Shown here piece after piece: positions 35,142 through 43,157 of a stretch of 64,000 nucleotides of DNA (the first letter of the stretch is position 1; each line of letters starts with the position of its first letter). The notes beneath the pieces were generated by a model. It worked only from the letters and a program-made list of their open reading frames with translations, was not told the DNA's origin and made no database searches. Source of the DNA: Nonomuraea sp. MG754425 (lineage in GTDB: Bacteria; Actinomycetota; Actinomycetes; Streptosporangiales; Streptosporangiaceae); NCBI RefSeq assembly GCF_021699195.1, contig NZ_SSXE01000050.1:1-64000 (forward strand), given 5' to 3'. The position numbers were made by a program, and so were the translations under genes.

Positions 35142-35372
35142 GTGAAGCTCATCAACAACCTGGCGGACCGCATCGCGTCGATGGTCCTGCCCGAGGACTC
35201 CGCCGCCGCCGCCACCAAGTGCTACAACAAGCCCATCGGGAACTACTGGTGGGGGCGTTGCTACTACAACCCGGGCTGCCGCGGCAACCTGGAGCAGACC
35301 AAGTACAACTGCATGTGGGGCCCCGGGTCCAGCCACGGCAACCTGGTCATCCTCGGCCGCCGCTGCTGCTAG
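35142..35372 (+). CDS. Six-cysteine small peptide precursor (76 aa)
   Basis: GTG 35142 follows GAAGGA at good spacing. Residues 1-26 form a leader-like amphipathic helix ('MKLINNLADRIASMVLPEDS', then 'AAAATK'). The remaining 50 residues are rich in Tyr/Trp/Gly and hold Cys27, 40, 46, 57, 75 and 76, ending in a Cys-Cys pair. There is no Gly-Gly leader, lipobox or long hydrophobic signal. Its place after MauE-like, TlpA-like, exporter and S26-like genes suggests a secreted peptide with three disulfides. I do not recognise the family. Confidence 0.7.
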   Translation: MKLINNLADRIASMVLPEDSAAAATKCYNKPIGNYWWGRCYYNPGCRGNLEQTKYNCMWGPGSSHGNLVILGRRCC

Positions 35373-35422
35373 GGCCGCCGCCGGCCGCCCGCTGTCGCCT
35401 GCCGGGCGGCCGGACCCGGCGC

Positions 35423-36202
35423 TCAGCTCTGCTGCCGCCCTCCCGACAGGACCGGCCCGCCCAGACGGCCGTGCAGGATGTCCTGGTAGAGCCGCTGCAC
35501 CTCGGCGTCCGGCTGGATGCCGAGCTCCTCGTCGAGAACCCGGTAGAGCCTGCGGTACGCGGCGAGGGCCTCCATGCGGCGGCCACCGGCGTTCAGCGCC
35601 CGCATCAGCTTGGCCCACAAGGTCTCCCTGAACGGCTGGGCGGCGATGAACTGCTCCAGCTCGGACACGATGCGGATGTTGTGGCCGAGCCGCAGCTCCG
35701 CCTCCAGGCACATCTCATGGGCGTTCAGGCGGACCTCCTCCAGCCGGACACGTTCCTGGCGGACGCCCTCGACGTCCGCGTCGGCCAGCAGCGGGCCGCG
35801 CCACATCCCGAGCGCTTCCCGCAGGCACTCGGCGGCCACGCCGGGCTCTCCGGTGTTCAGGGCTTCGTGGCCGGCGGTGATCAGCCGCTCGAAGACTTCG
35901 AGGTCGACGGCGGCGTCCGGGACGACCAGGTGATACCCGGCGCCCTCGGTGCGCAGCTCGACGCCTCGCGGGGCGAGGGGACCGATGGCCCGCCTCAACC
36001 GGTAGACGTACGTCTGCAGGCTCGTCTTGGCCGTGGGCGGCGGACCGTCCGGCCACAACTCCGACGTGAGGAAGTCGAACGAGACCGTCCGATTCGCTCG
36101 CAGCAGGAGGGTGGCCAGGATGGCTCGCTGCTTGGCAGCCTGAACAGGGATCTCCGTCTCGGAGTCCACCACCACCCGAAGGGGGCCTAGCACCAGGAAC
36201 AT
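35423..36202 (-). CDS. SARP-family (AfsR/BTAD) transcriptional activator
   Basis: The 259-residue protein has an OmpR-like winged helix (about 1-90; 'AILATLLLRANRTVSFDFL', 'KTSLQTYVYRLRRAIG') and a bacterial transcriptional activation domain (about 95-245; 'LRALNAGGRRMEALAAYRRL', 'VLDEELGIQPDAEVQRL'). SARPs activate biosynthetic clusters by binding heptameric direct repeats. I start at the ATG at 36202, where 'MFLVLGPLRV' begins as in other SARPs. It converges on the peptide gene and follows the Rieske gene on the same strand; either may be a target. Confidence 0.9.
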   Translation of the reverse strand: MFLVLGPLRVVVDSETEIPVQAAKQRAILATLLLRANRTVSFDFLTSELWPDGPPPTAKTSLQTYVYRLRRAIGPLAPRGVELRTEGAGYHLVVPDAAVDLEVFERLITAGHEALNTGEPGVAAECLREALGMWRGPLLADADVEGVRQERVRLEEVRLNAHEMCLEAELRLGHNIRIVSELEQFIAAQPFRETLWAKLMRALNAGGRRMEALAAYRRLYRVLDEELGIQPDAEVQRLYQDILHGRLGGPVLSGGRQQS

Positions 36203-36279
36203 CCATTCGCCTCCACACCACAAAGTGCGGATCACGCTACGGCTGCCCGGTTTAATCCTGGTATGTCAGTGACGATTGG

Positions 36280-37419
36280 TCATCCGCGTAGCTCGCGCCG
36301 GTAGGCGTCCAGGACGAGGCCGTGGAAGTGGTGGACCGCGTGCTCCGACAGCCCGGACCCGCCCGGATCATGGACGATCTTCCCCTGGGTGAACGCCGGG
36401 GTGCGCATGCCGCGCTGGACGCTCTCCACCAGAGCGATGTCCTCCACCTGGAGCACCTCGTCGATGTAGCGGATGCTGTCCAGCTCGGCCGCGTCGGGCT
36501 CCGCGCTCTCCAGGTAGAAGTCCCAGGTCTCGCGCGTGCGCTCCGGGCCGTCGGGGACGATCTGCAACACCATGAAGTTGCCCCGTCCCGGGTAGCGCAG
36601 CAGGCAGGTGTTGGGCCACAACCACCAGACCGCGTGCTCGGTCACCGTCGCGCCCGACACGTCGTAGGCGGAGTTGTCCGTCCGGCCGGCCTGGGCCATG
36701 TGGCTGGAGTAGATGCCGTACGTCGTGACCTGGTAGGTGCTCATGTCGACCAGCGACACGAAGTCCTTGTGCGCCACGTGGCAGTGGTAGCACTCCAGGA
36801 AGTTGTCCACGACGTTCTTCCAGTTGGAGGCGATGTCGTAGGTGAGCCGGCGGGCCAGGGTGAGCCCGGCCACGTCCGGCGCCCGCGCCGCGATCTCCGC
36901 CCCCAGCTCCCCGGTCTGCGCCGCGAGCGGGGCCGCCCCGGGGTCGAGGTTGACGTACACCATGCCGCCGAACTCGGCGACCTGGACCTGGTCCAGGCAC
37001 ACCGCCGAGACGTCGAAACCCGGCATGCCGCCGGTGTTGCGCGCCCGCCGCAACCGTCCGGTCAGGTCGAAGTTCCAGGCGTGGTACGGGCACACGATGC
37101 TGCGCCGGACCCCCGAACCGGACAGCAACTCGTGCGCCCGGTGCTTGCACACGTTGTAGAACGCGCGCAGCGTGCCGGCCTCGTCCCGGACCGCGACGAC
37201 CGGCATACCGGCCACCGTGCCCGTCACGTACGCGCCCGGCTCCCGCAACCTCTCCACGTGACACAACCACTGCCACGTACGGGCGAAGATCGCCCGCTGA
37301 TCGACGCCGAACCACGACGGGTCGGTGTAGGCGTCGGCGTGCAGGGACATCGACAGCGCCGGGTCGGGGTCGTATCCGGCCGAGATGCGGTCGAAGGAGG
37401 GGCTCGGGTCGAGGGTCAC
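36280..37419 (-). CDS. Rieske non-haem iron oxygenase, alpha subunit
   Basis: The 379-residue protein has the Rieske [2Fe-2S] ligands C91-x-H93 and C110-x2-H113 ('CKHRAHEL', 'VCPYHAWNF') and the mononuclear iron motif E209-x2-H212-x4-H217 ('NFLECYHCHVAHKDF') with bridging Asp205. It most resembles ring-hydroxylating and N-demethylating alpha subunits. No reductase or ferredoxin gene lies nearby. The start is GTG 37419, preceded by GGAGGTAC; the longer ATG frame from 37602 adds a basic low-complexity tail. Substrate unknown. Confidence 0.88.
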   Translation of the reverse strand: MTLDPSPSFDRISAGYDPDPALSMSLHADAYTDPSWFGVDQRAIFARTWQWLCHVERLREPGAYVTGTVAGMPVVAVRDEAGTLRAFYNVCKHRAHELLSGSGVRRSIVCPYHAWNFDLTGRLRRARNTGGMPGFDVSAVCLDQVQVAEFGGMVYVNLDPGAAPLAAQTGELGAEIAARAPDVAGLTLARRLTYDIASNWKNVVDNFLECYHCHVAHKDFVSLVDMSTYQVTTYGIYSSHMAQAGRTDNSAYDVSGATVTEHAVWWLWPNTCLLRYPGRGNFMVLQIVPDGPERTRETWDFYLESAEPDAAELDSIRYIDEVLQVEDIALVESVQRGMRTPAFTQGKIVHDPGGSGLSEHAVHHFHGLVLDAYRRELRG

Positions 37420-37878
37420 CGTACCTCCAGGTGCGGGCCGTGCCCTGGCGGACGCAGCGGCTCTGCCTTCCCGATCGAGGCTAAGATCCTTCCCGCACGG
37501 GTTCAAGACCCACCCGACCCCGGAGATCCACCCACGACCACCCGCGCTCCTCTTCAGCCCCGTGCGGCTGTCATGCAACCACTCACGCGTCCACCTCGCC
37601 AAACCCCCCTGATCCAGAAGACCGCATCTTCACCGGACCTCGACGCTTCTCACCTGACTCCCGGTAAAGAGCACAAGAATGCCCGCACGTCCGAATGAAG
37701 GGACCTCAGGGATCTCTGGCCGGCATGCTGTGTCTCCGCGTGAGCGGCTGAGGCCGGTCGTGGTTGCCCCTCCTGATGACGCACAAACAGCACCACGACC
37801 AGCCGCCGCCCTGGTTTCTCCGGCGCTCAGAAGTGGTGGCACAGTGGGCACCAGTGACCAAGGAGGAGTTGAAGAACT
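37420..37878. other. Non-coding gap (about 460 bp) between divergent genes
   Basis: This divergent upstream region lies between the Rieske gene and the gene at 37879. Frames on both strands look like shadows with poor composition. AAGGAGGAG just before 37879 is that gene's ribosome-binding site. I see no RNA or repeat. Confidence 0.5.
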
Positions 37879-38475
37879 ATGGGTGACTACTTCGAGCGGG
37901 TCGTCGATGTCGAAGTGACCGGCGAAGAGGCTGGGCTGCTCGCCGACCGTATGGTCGACTGGCTGGTCTCCGAGGGACTGATCACGCGCGAGACGTCCAG
38001 CGACGGCATGTACAGCCTGCAGGTAGACGTCGGCTACGAGCCCGGCCCCAACTGGGCGCGGGCGGTGGCCGATTCCTCGGACCCGTCGTGGATACCGGGC
38101 CCGGTGGCCGTCATCGTCGGGCGGGATTCCCACGTCGGAGGGCAAGGGATGAGCGAGGCGGACTCCGCGACCTGCCCGCGCTGTGACACGACAACCGTGA
38201 TCATCGACTACCCGAACGAGTGGGAGGCGAATCAGCAGGTCTGGCAACCGTTCAGCGACGGCATCGACACCTGGAAGGAGACCGGTGAAGGAAGCGTCAC
38301 CTGCTCCTCGTGTGAAGCCTCCGTCCCGGTCACCGAGTGGCTCTACGGGTCCGGTTTCGCCCTGGGGGCACTCGCATTCGACTTCTGGGGATGGCCACCT
38401 CTCGGCGTCAGCTTCCACGCGGAACTGAGCGAGCAACTGAGGCACCGCATCGACGTACACACCGGCAAGTTCTGA
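37879..38475 (+). CDS. Hypothetical protein with split zinc ribbon (198 aa)
   Basis: ATG 37879 follows AAGGAGGAG. The acidic protein has two Cys pairs, 'TCPRCDTTT' (about 96-104) and 'VTCSSCEASV' (about 138-147), spaced as in a zinc ribbon with a 40-residue insert. Flanking regions are rich in Trp and Asp ('NEWEANQQVWQPFSDGIDTW'). The last part is hydrophobic ('GFALGALAFDFWGWPPLG'). No enzyme motif is recognised. It lies just before the element remnants. Confidence 0.7.
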   Translation: MGDYFERVVDVEVTGEEAGLLADRMVDWLVSEGLITRETSSDGMYSLQVDVGYEPGPNWARAVADSSDPSWIPGPVAVIVGRDSHVGGQGMSEADSATCPRCDTTTVIIDYPNEWEANQQVWQPFSDGIDTWKETGEGSVTCSSCEASVPVTEWLYGSGFALGALAFDFWGWPPLGVSFHAELSEQLRHRIDVHTGKF

Positions 38476-38795
38476 CACCCGCCACGAGCGATCAACTGGA
38501 TGACCATCGCCCTCGTGTCGGCGGGCCGGCGTAAAGTGCCCCGCCAGCGCCCAGAACCGGCCCAGGCCACCCACCCGAACACCGAGCCCCCGAACGGACC
38601 TTCAGGAGTTCATCCCGCGCTGGGGCCTACGAGACCGACAAAGGCGCTGGCGAGCACACCCTCCCCAAGCACAGCCGGACTGGCCGGCACCAGCTCAACA
38701 GCAAGATCCGCACTCATCGTGGGGCCGTCTCCTCCCCGGGAAGCCGAAACCGGTTGGCCACCCAATTTGGTCACCGGCTCCATCAGGCGATGGTG
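38476..38795. other. Non-coding gap, about 320 bp
   Basis: No convincing frame, RNA or repeat is seen between the zinc-ribbon gene and the convergent membrane-protein gene. Composition is less GC-rich than the flanks. Confidence 0.4.
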
Positions 38796-39269
38796 TCACC
38801 TTCCTACGGCTGCTGCCAGCAATCCTGCGATCTTCCCGAGGAGCAGAGCTGAGCACGTAAACGTGAAGCCGGTCACCGCCGGGACCGCTATGAAGAGGAA
38901 GAACGAGAGATTCCCACCAGACACCCAGAGGTCATAATCCGGCTGGATGAACGCGAGCGCCAGCATGACGAAAGCCGCCACCAACCCGACGATCGGCCAT
39001 GCAGGACCGCGGGCCAGCCACGCGGCCACCATACTGAGCGGAAACGGCGCCAGCACGAACGCAATCGCCAGCTTGGGCTCGGAATTCGAATCATGGGTCG
39101 GCCAGTGGAGAAGAAACAACAGTAAGAACGCCACCACAGACCCTGCCAAGGCGGACCTCAAGAGAAGACGCACAACGTGATTGTCGATGATCAGGGGCTC
39201 TCGAGGTAACCGCTCCGCTGAACTTCGACGATCAGTAAGAGCAGGTACTGCCGGCACCCTCCTGATCAT
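38796..39269 (-). CDS. Four-helix membrane protein, hypothetical
   Basis: From ATG 39269 the product has 157 residues and four hydrophobic segments ('LAGSVVAFLLLFLLHW', 'IAFVLAPFPLSMVAAWLA', 'IVGLVAAFVMLALAFI' and 'FFLFIAVPAVTGFTF' onward). GTG starts near 39176 would trim the soluble N-terminus. No known family is recognised. It lies next to the integrase relic and may be leftover element cargo. Confidence 0.6.
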   Translation of the reverse strand: MIRRVPAVPALTDRRSSAERLPREPLIIDNHVVRLLLRSALAGSVVAFLLLFLLHWPTHDSNSEPKLAIAFVLAPFPLSMVAAWLARGPAWPIVGLVAAFVMLALAFIQPDYDLWVSGGNLSFFLFIAVPAVTGFTFTCSALLLGKIAGLLAAAVGR

Positions 39270-39283
39270 GCATTCTGGAGCAT

Positions 39284-39460
39284 GTGACCGCCTCGCAACT
39301 CCCTCACCCACTGCCGCACTTCTACGACTGCGGCTGCCCGGACATCTACTTCTGCCCAACGTCTGACGAGGTCGAGTGCCCTCGCCATAGCGGCTTCTCC
39401 ATCTGCTGCAACAACCTACGCGGCCACATCCCCGTACGGACGCACACCCCTCCCACCTGA
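39284..39460 (+). CDS. Small cysteine-rich protein (58 aa), element cargo type
   Basis: GTG 39284 begins 'VTASQLPHPLPHFYDCGCPD', followed by 'IYFCPTSDEVECPRHSGF' and 'SICCNN'. Six cysteines and several His suggest a small zinc-binding protein. I recall similar short Cys-rich proteins near integrases in actinomycete elements. It lies 50 bp upstream of the integrase tail, as expected for a relic right end. Confidence 0.5.
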   Translation: MTASQLPHPLPHFYDCGCPDIYFCPTSDEVECPRHSGFSICCNNLRGHIPVRTHTPPT

Positions 39461-39510
39461 ACCAGCCACGCCCCAAGCACCACACGCCGATCACCCCGCC
39501 GGAGGGCAAG

Positions 39511-39732
39511 GTGGAAGCCGCCTCACCGCTCGCGGCCCGGCCCTACGACCTGCGGCACGCCTGCGTTTCGACATGGCTCAACGCCGGGGTCCCGGCTCCC
39601 CAAGTCGCCGAGTGGGCAGGACACAGCGTGAACGTGCTTCTACGGGGCTACGCGACGTGCATCGTGGGTCAGGACGGCTTCGCCCGCAAGCTGATCGGCG
39701 ACGCGCTGAAGCCGCCGCGAGAGACCGACTGA
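39511..39732 (+). pseudogene. Tyrosine integrase, C-terminal remnant
   Basis: Only about 73 residues remain. They align with the last 70 residues of the intact integrase at 61196-62575: 'RPYDLRHACVSTWLNAGVPA' holds the H-x-x-R-type box and 'LLRGYATCIVGQ' the catalytic Tyr. The arm-binding and core domains and the first catalytic Arg are gone. It sits 120 bp before an att copy in the same orientation as the intact int, so it marks the right end of an older element. Confidence 0.85.
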
Positions 39733-39804
39733 TCGCCGACGCGCATCCGACGCGAGCGACCGTAGAGCGCCGTTGACGGCCATAGACAGCCGGACGCAAA
39801 GCGA

Positions 39805-39841
39805 GAGGCCCGCCACCGCGTTTCCGCTGGTGACGGGCCTC
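39805..39841. terminator. Terminator between integrase relic and att copy 1
   Basis: Stem GAGGCCCGCCACC/GGTGACGGGCCTC (13 bp, one mismatch) with an 11-nt loop, then TTCTTG. The same hairpin recurs at 51958-51994 before att copy 2. Confidence 0.8.
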
Positions 39842-39852
39842 TTCTTGCTGGT

Positions 39853-39906
39853 GTGGCAGGTGCAAGGTTCGAACTTGCGTAGGCTGAGCCGACGGTTTTA
39901 CAGACC
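39853..39906. repeat. att core copy 1 (tRNA-Tyr 3' fragment)
   Basis: This 54-bp segment is identical to positions 62814-62867, the 3' two-thirds of the minus-strand tRNA-Tyr gene (anticodon loop, long variable arm, T arm, acceptor strand). The 5' part of the tRNA and the CCA are missing. It marks the outer left boundary of the element array. Confidence 0.92.
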
Positions 39907-40656
39907 CGTCCCAACACGGCTCTGACCTGTGCTTTTATCCCGAGCTGCCCTCCACAGGGAACGCATTGGGAACGATCAAGGTTCATTGGTCCCCGAGGGA
40001 GGCAGAGATGCGCCTATGTCTCGCGCCTTGAGGGCGCCCCTGTTGGCGCGTCTTCCGTCTGCCGAGCGGCCCTGATGTCGGCCTCGAATGTCGTAGCCCG
40101 GTCTGGCGGCAGTACGATCGTCCGCTTTTCAGGCGGAGCAATCACCCTGCTCGGGTGATGGAGGCCGCGATAAGGCGCATGTGGATGGTGGCGCGGATGC
40201 GTCGGCGTGTGGGGACGTTGCTGTCAGCGCTGCTGTCACTCAACCGTGGTCCCCCGGTGGCAAGGGCCGACGAAGGAGGGCCTTGCCGGCGATCGCCCCA
40301 GCCCGTACGACGGGTACCGAAGTCCACGATCGTCACGGCCTCAGCAGCCGCGCCACCTTCTGATCCGAAGGGAAGGGCAGTCATCTCGCCGACGGCTCCT
40401 CGCCCTGCTGTAGCGGGAGATGCGAACCGGTGAGGTGGGACGGCATGAGGTGGGATTGCTGTACACACTGCCGTACAGCAACAGCAGTAGTTGGTGAACT
40501 GGAAGTGCCAGGAAGTGACCTGGGGCGCATGCTGTGATCATGGCCCTGCGCCGGCTTTTCATCGGTAAAAGAGCAGAGCGAGGATTGATATACCGAAGCG
40601 CATATCACCAACTATACAATCGACTAGATAATATTGACATGTCAAGCATAATTGCA
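39907..40656. other. Non-coding stretch, about 750 bp, GC falling to the right
   Basis: No frame with convincing codon use is seen. GC content falls sharply from about 40560. A perfect 12-bp palindrome, TTGACATGTCAA, lies at 40634-40645 just beyond the end of the AT-rich gene. Degenerate element sequence is the likely content. Confidence 0.4.
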
Positions 40657-41766
40657 TTACCGGACGTCTGCTCGACCCTGCAACTTCCATAGAAAGTACA
40701 TATCGGACAGCTCAACATCTCTTTTCTCTTCAAGGTATTTAATGGCATGGGCGCCGGAGGGCAACAAAATCGATGCGATGCCGGCAGGTAGGAGTAGCGG
40801 CATTCCTCCGAGCGCTCCGATCAGAGTGGTCGCCACGCCTACGCCTACGCTGAGCGCGGACTTCCGTGTTAGCAGTTGTTGCGCTTTATTCAGCTTCAAC
40901 GCTATCTCATTGAGAGCCGGGAGTATCATGTCGTCTGCTATTTCGTCAGCTATATCGACAGATGAGCGATCACCGACTGCGGCGACTTTTTCTTTTATGG
41001 CACTCCTGAGCGCCGAGCGGAACTTCTCGAAGGATAGGTACTCATCATCTCTGATTTTGAGGATGTCTCCGACTGGGACTCCTTCCAGGAAGGGTAGCGC
41101 AAGCTCCAAGGCGACGGAATGTTCATCGGCATCCGTCAACCGGTGAAATGTTTCACGATGTAATCCCACGACTAATGAAAGCGGGGCCCCGATTATTTTT
41201 GAGGTGCGGACATCCGCCACCATGTGCGCAGAGAACAGCTTAAAAACGTCTTCTGCAATACAGCGAGCCGGATCCGCTCCAGGCTCCACTCTCACTACCC
41301 CCCACTGTGTATGTTCGAGAATCGAGTGGTCATATGAGTAGTGAATATGCCCCTCACACGCTTTGCTAATTCTACATTTTCCAGTTCGAGCCAATTCTCC
41401 GACTATTTGTGTAGCGGCATCTTTCAGATGATCCAGCCCCGCCTCTTGTAGATGGTCTTCGAAATGTAGCTGACAGGCGGGAGCTTTCTGCCGGAACATT
41501 AGATGCTTTTCGGCACCGATTTTTCTGAGATATAGCAGCAGTCGCAGCTGCGATTCGAGTGCAACCTTCCGAAAATATTGATCACGTAGATTTTCCTGGA
41601 ATTTCTCGGGAGTTAGTCCAGTTACCACAATCTTGTTGAAGTAATGCCAAGTGCGAGAGAAGAGAACATCCACCTGTTTCTTCTGGCACTCCCACGCATT
41701 GCAGTCCAGTTCACCAGAAAGATCCATACCTCTGCCAGCGAGGACATAGAGGCCGTCATAGCTCAC
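40657..41766 (-). CDS. AT-rich hypothetical protein with C-terminal membrane hairpin (369 aa)
   Basis: Base composition is far below the flanks, and codon use differs from all neighbours. The protein starts at GTG 41766. The first 280 residues look soluble and helical ('HYFNKIVVTGLTPEKF', 'KVALESQLRLLLYLRKIGAE'). The end has a hydrophobic stretch ('VGVGVATTLIGALGGMPLLL' and 'PAGIASILLPSG'), probably a membrane hairpin, before a charged tail. No family is recognised. A 45-residue ORF lies just upstream in the same unit. The pair looks like recently acquired cargo; a defence role is possible but unproven. Confidence 0.7.
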   Translation of the reverse strand: MSYDGLYVLAGRGMDLSGELDCNAWECQKKQVDVLFSRTWHYFNKIVVTGLTPEKFQENLRDQYFRKVALESQLRLLLYLRKIGAEKHLMFRQKAPACQLHFEDHLQEAGLDHLKDAATQIVGELARTGKCRISKACEGHIHYSYDHSILEHTQWGVVRVEPGADPARCIAEDVFKLFSAHMVADVRTSKIIGAPLSLVVGLHRETFHRLTDADEHSVALELALPFLEGVPVGDILKIRDDEYLSFEKFRSALRSAIKEKVAAVGDRSSVDIADEIADDMILPALNEIALKLNKAQQLLTRKSALSVGVGVATTLIGALGGMPLLLPAGIASILLPSGAHAIKYLEEKRDVELSDMYFLWKLQGRADVR

Positions 41767-41771
41767 GGTCT

Positions 41772-41909
41772 CTACCTCATAAGGAATAGCTTGTGCGATG
41801 CGCTCAAGCTCTCCATAAGTAGACCGTCTTTTATGATTCTCCGTACATCTTTCTCTGACTGGATGCCCTTTTCGTCGATCCAGTCGTACAGCCAGAAGCG
41901 ATCACTCAT
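41772..41909 (-). CDS. Small AT-rich protein (45 aa) upstream of the 369-aa gene
   Basis: ATG 41909 begins 'MSDRFWLYDWIDEKGIQSEK' and the frame runs 45 codons to a TAG at 41772, 5 bp before the next start. Its final codons hold the GAGG that can serve as ribosome-binding site for the 369-aa gene, so the two are probably coupled. Composition matches the AT-rich partner. Function unknown. Confidence 0.5.
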   Translation of the reverse strand: MSDRFWLYDWIDEKGIQSEKDVRRIIKDGLLMESLSASHKLFLMR

Positions 41910-42524
41910 CCGCCTGAGCCGTTCGTCTGATGGAGGTAGGGGCTATCGAGTGTAGACGCTTCCTGTCTCCGGGAAGCGTCGTTACAGCAAGGTCCCAGGC
42001 TCGGCCCCTTTTCGTGCGGGCGGCGCTGGCCACGACCGGCCGAAGAGCCGCAGCGCGGCCAGCGACCGCCCGACGCGCGGCAGGCCGCCGCAGGCGGGCT
42101 GCCCTTGAAACCGTGGAGCGGGTCCTCATCCAGTTGACGATCACCATAGGTGATCACGCCTCTGACTAGGCTCTGTGCGTGCATGATGGGCATGAAAAAC
42201 CCAGTTGATCCTTGACGGTTCAACCGATGTGTGGGAGACGCGTCCCGCGTAATCCGCAAAATTGATACGTCAAGGCGTTGTCGCAGGTCAAGCGGCTCGG
42301 ACGCGGCAACCGCACAATGACCCTGGCGAGTCAGCAGATTGCCGCAGTATTCCGCAGAACCGCCGCCCGCCAGCCATATCACTCGCCGGGCAGCTCATCC
42401 TCCACGACCAGCCCAGGCGATTCCCACGCAGAACCTGGCGATGCTTCCGCGGCCTTAATGAGCTGATCGGCAGGTCATGTGGTGAAGAGCAGGGCGTCAA
42501 GGGTCACGTAGTGACGCCGACGCC
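41910..42524. other. Non-coding stretch, about 615 bp
   Basis: Frames on both strands have poor codon use and conflict with each other. GC rises back to the regional level. I see no RNA or convincing gene; remnants of deleted element DNA are likely. Confidence 0.4.
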
Positions 42525-43157
42525 TCACGAGGTCCCGATCCGCACTTGCGCCAACGGACGCCAGTCCCAAACCGTCTCCGGGCCATCCTGGTTGACGATG
42601 TGGATACTACGAATAGTGACATCACGCTCGGGGAGTTGCTTGCCGAGGGCCGTAATTATGGGAGCCGCCGGGCCGTCAGCACTGCTGTACGCCACAGTGA
42701 CGTGCGGTACCCACGCTGTATGAGCGAGAGCACCATCACGGCCGGTGGCCGCCCGCGTGGCGAACTTCGCCGCTTCGAGCAGTGGGCGGAGACGGTCCGC
42801 CGGGCGCGCCTCCAGGACCACCGCCTCAGGGTGGTAGAGCACGCGCCCTAGCGTGACGGTGATGGGTGCCACTCGGGCGAGTTGGGCCGTAGCCTCCTCC
42901 GCCATCACGCGCACCTGGTGGTCGGTGATCTCGTGTGAGTAGCCGGCGACCAACGTGGTGAGGTGGATGAACTTCTGCGGCACCAGGTCGAGGCCGGGCA
43001 GGCCGGCCAGGCGGTCGTGAGCCTCTTGGACGATGGCCTGCGCTTCGGGGTCCTCTCCCAGGAGGACATGCCAGTAGAGCTGGCCCTGGCCTGGCGGCAG
43101 CATGAGCGCTCGTCGCTTCTCCCAGCGGTTCACCATCCGCGTTGGCAACGGGCTCAC
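42525..43157 (-). CDS. 2'-5' RNA ligase-like (2H phosphoesterase) protein
   Basis: The 210-residue protein has the paired 2H motifs: 'FIHLTTLVAGYS' (H-x-T) and 'WVPHVTVAYSSADG' (H-x-T), with the expected spacing of about 90 residues. The superfamily includes RNA ligases, cyclic phosphodiesterases and nucleotide-signal hydrolases. GTG 43157 overlaps the stop of the HTH-TPR regulator as GTGA, so the two are translationally coupled. The substrate could be a cyclic or 2'-5' nucleotide linked to element control; this is inference. Confidence 0.82.
   Translation of the reverse strand: MSPLPTRMVNRWEKRRALMLPPGQGQLYWHVLLGEDPEAQAIVQEAHDRLAGLPGLDLVPQKFIHLTTLVAGYSHEITDHQVRVMAEEATAQLARVAPITVTLGRVLYHPEAVVLEARPADRLRPLLEAAKFATRAATGRDGALAHTAWVPHVTVAYSSADGPAAPIITALGKQLPERDVTIRSIHIVNQDGPETVWDWRPLAQVRIGTS

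Noticed and set aside
35423..37602. A full polyketide or non-ribosomal peptide cluster around the SARP gene
   Set aside because: No synthase, carrier protein or tailoring set is present; only a SARP and one Rieske oxygenase.
37630..38574. Minus-strand frame of 314 codons over the zinc-ribbon gene
   Set aside because: No recognisable domain, and the plus-strand gene has a strong ribosome-binding site.
41902..42382. 158-codon minus-strand frame upstream of the AT-rich pair
   Set aside because: No ribosome-binding site, mixed composition, no motif; overlaps conflicting frames.
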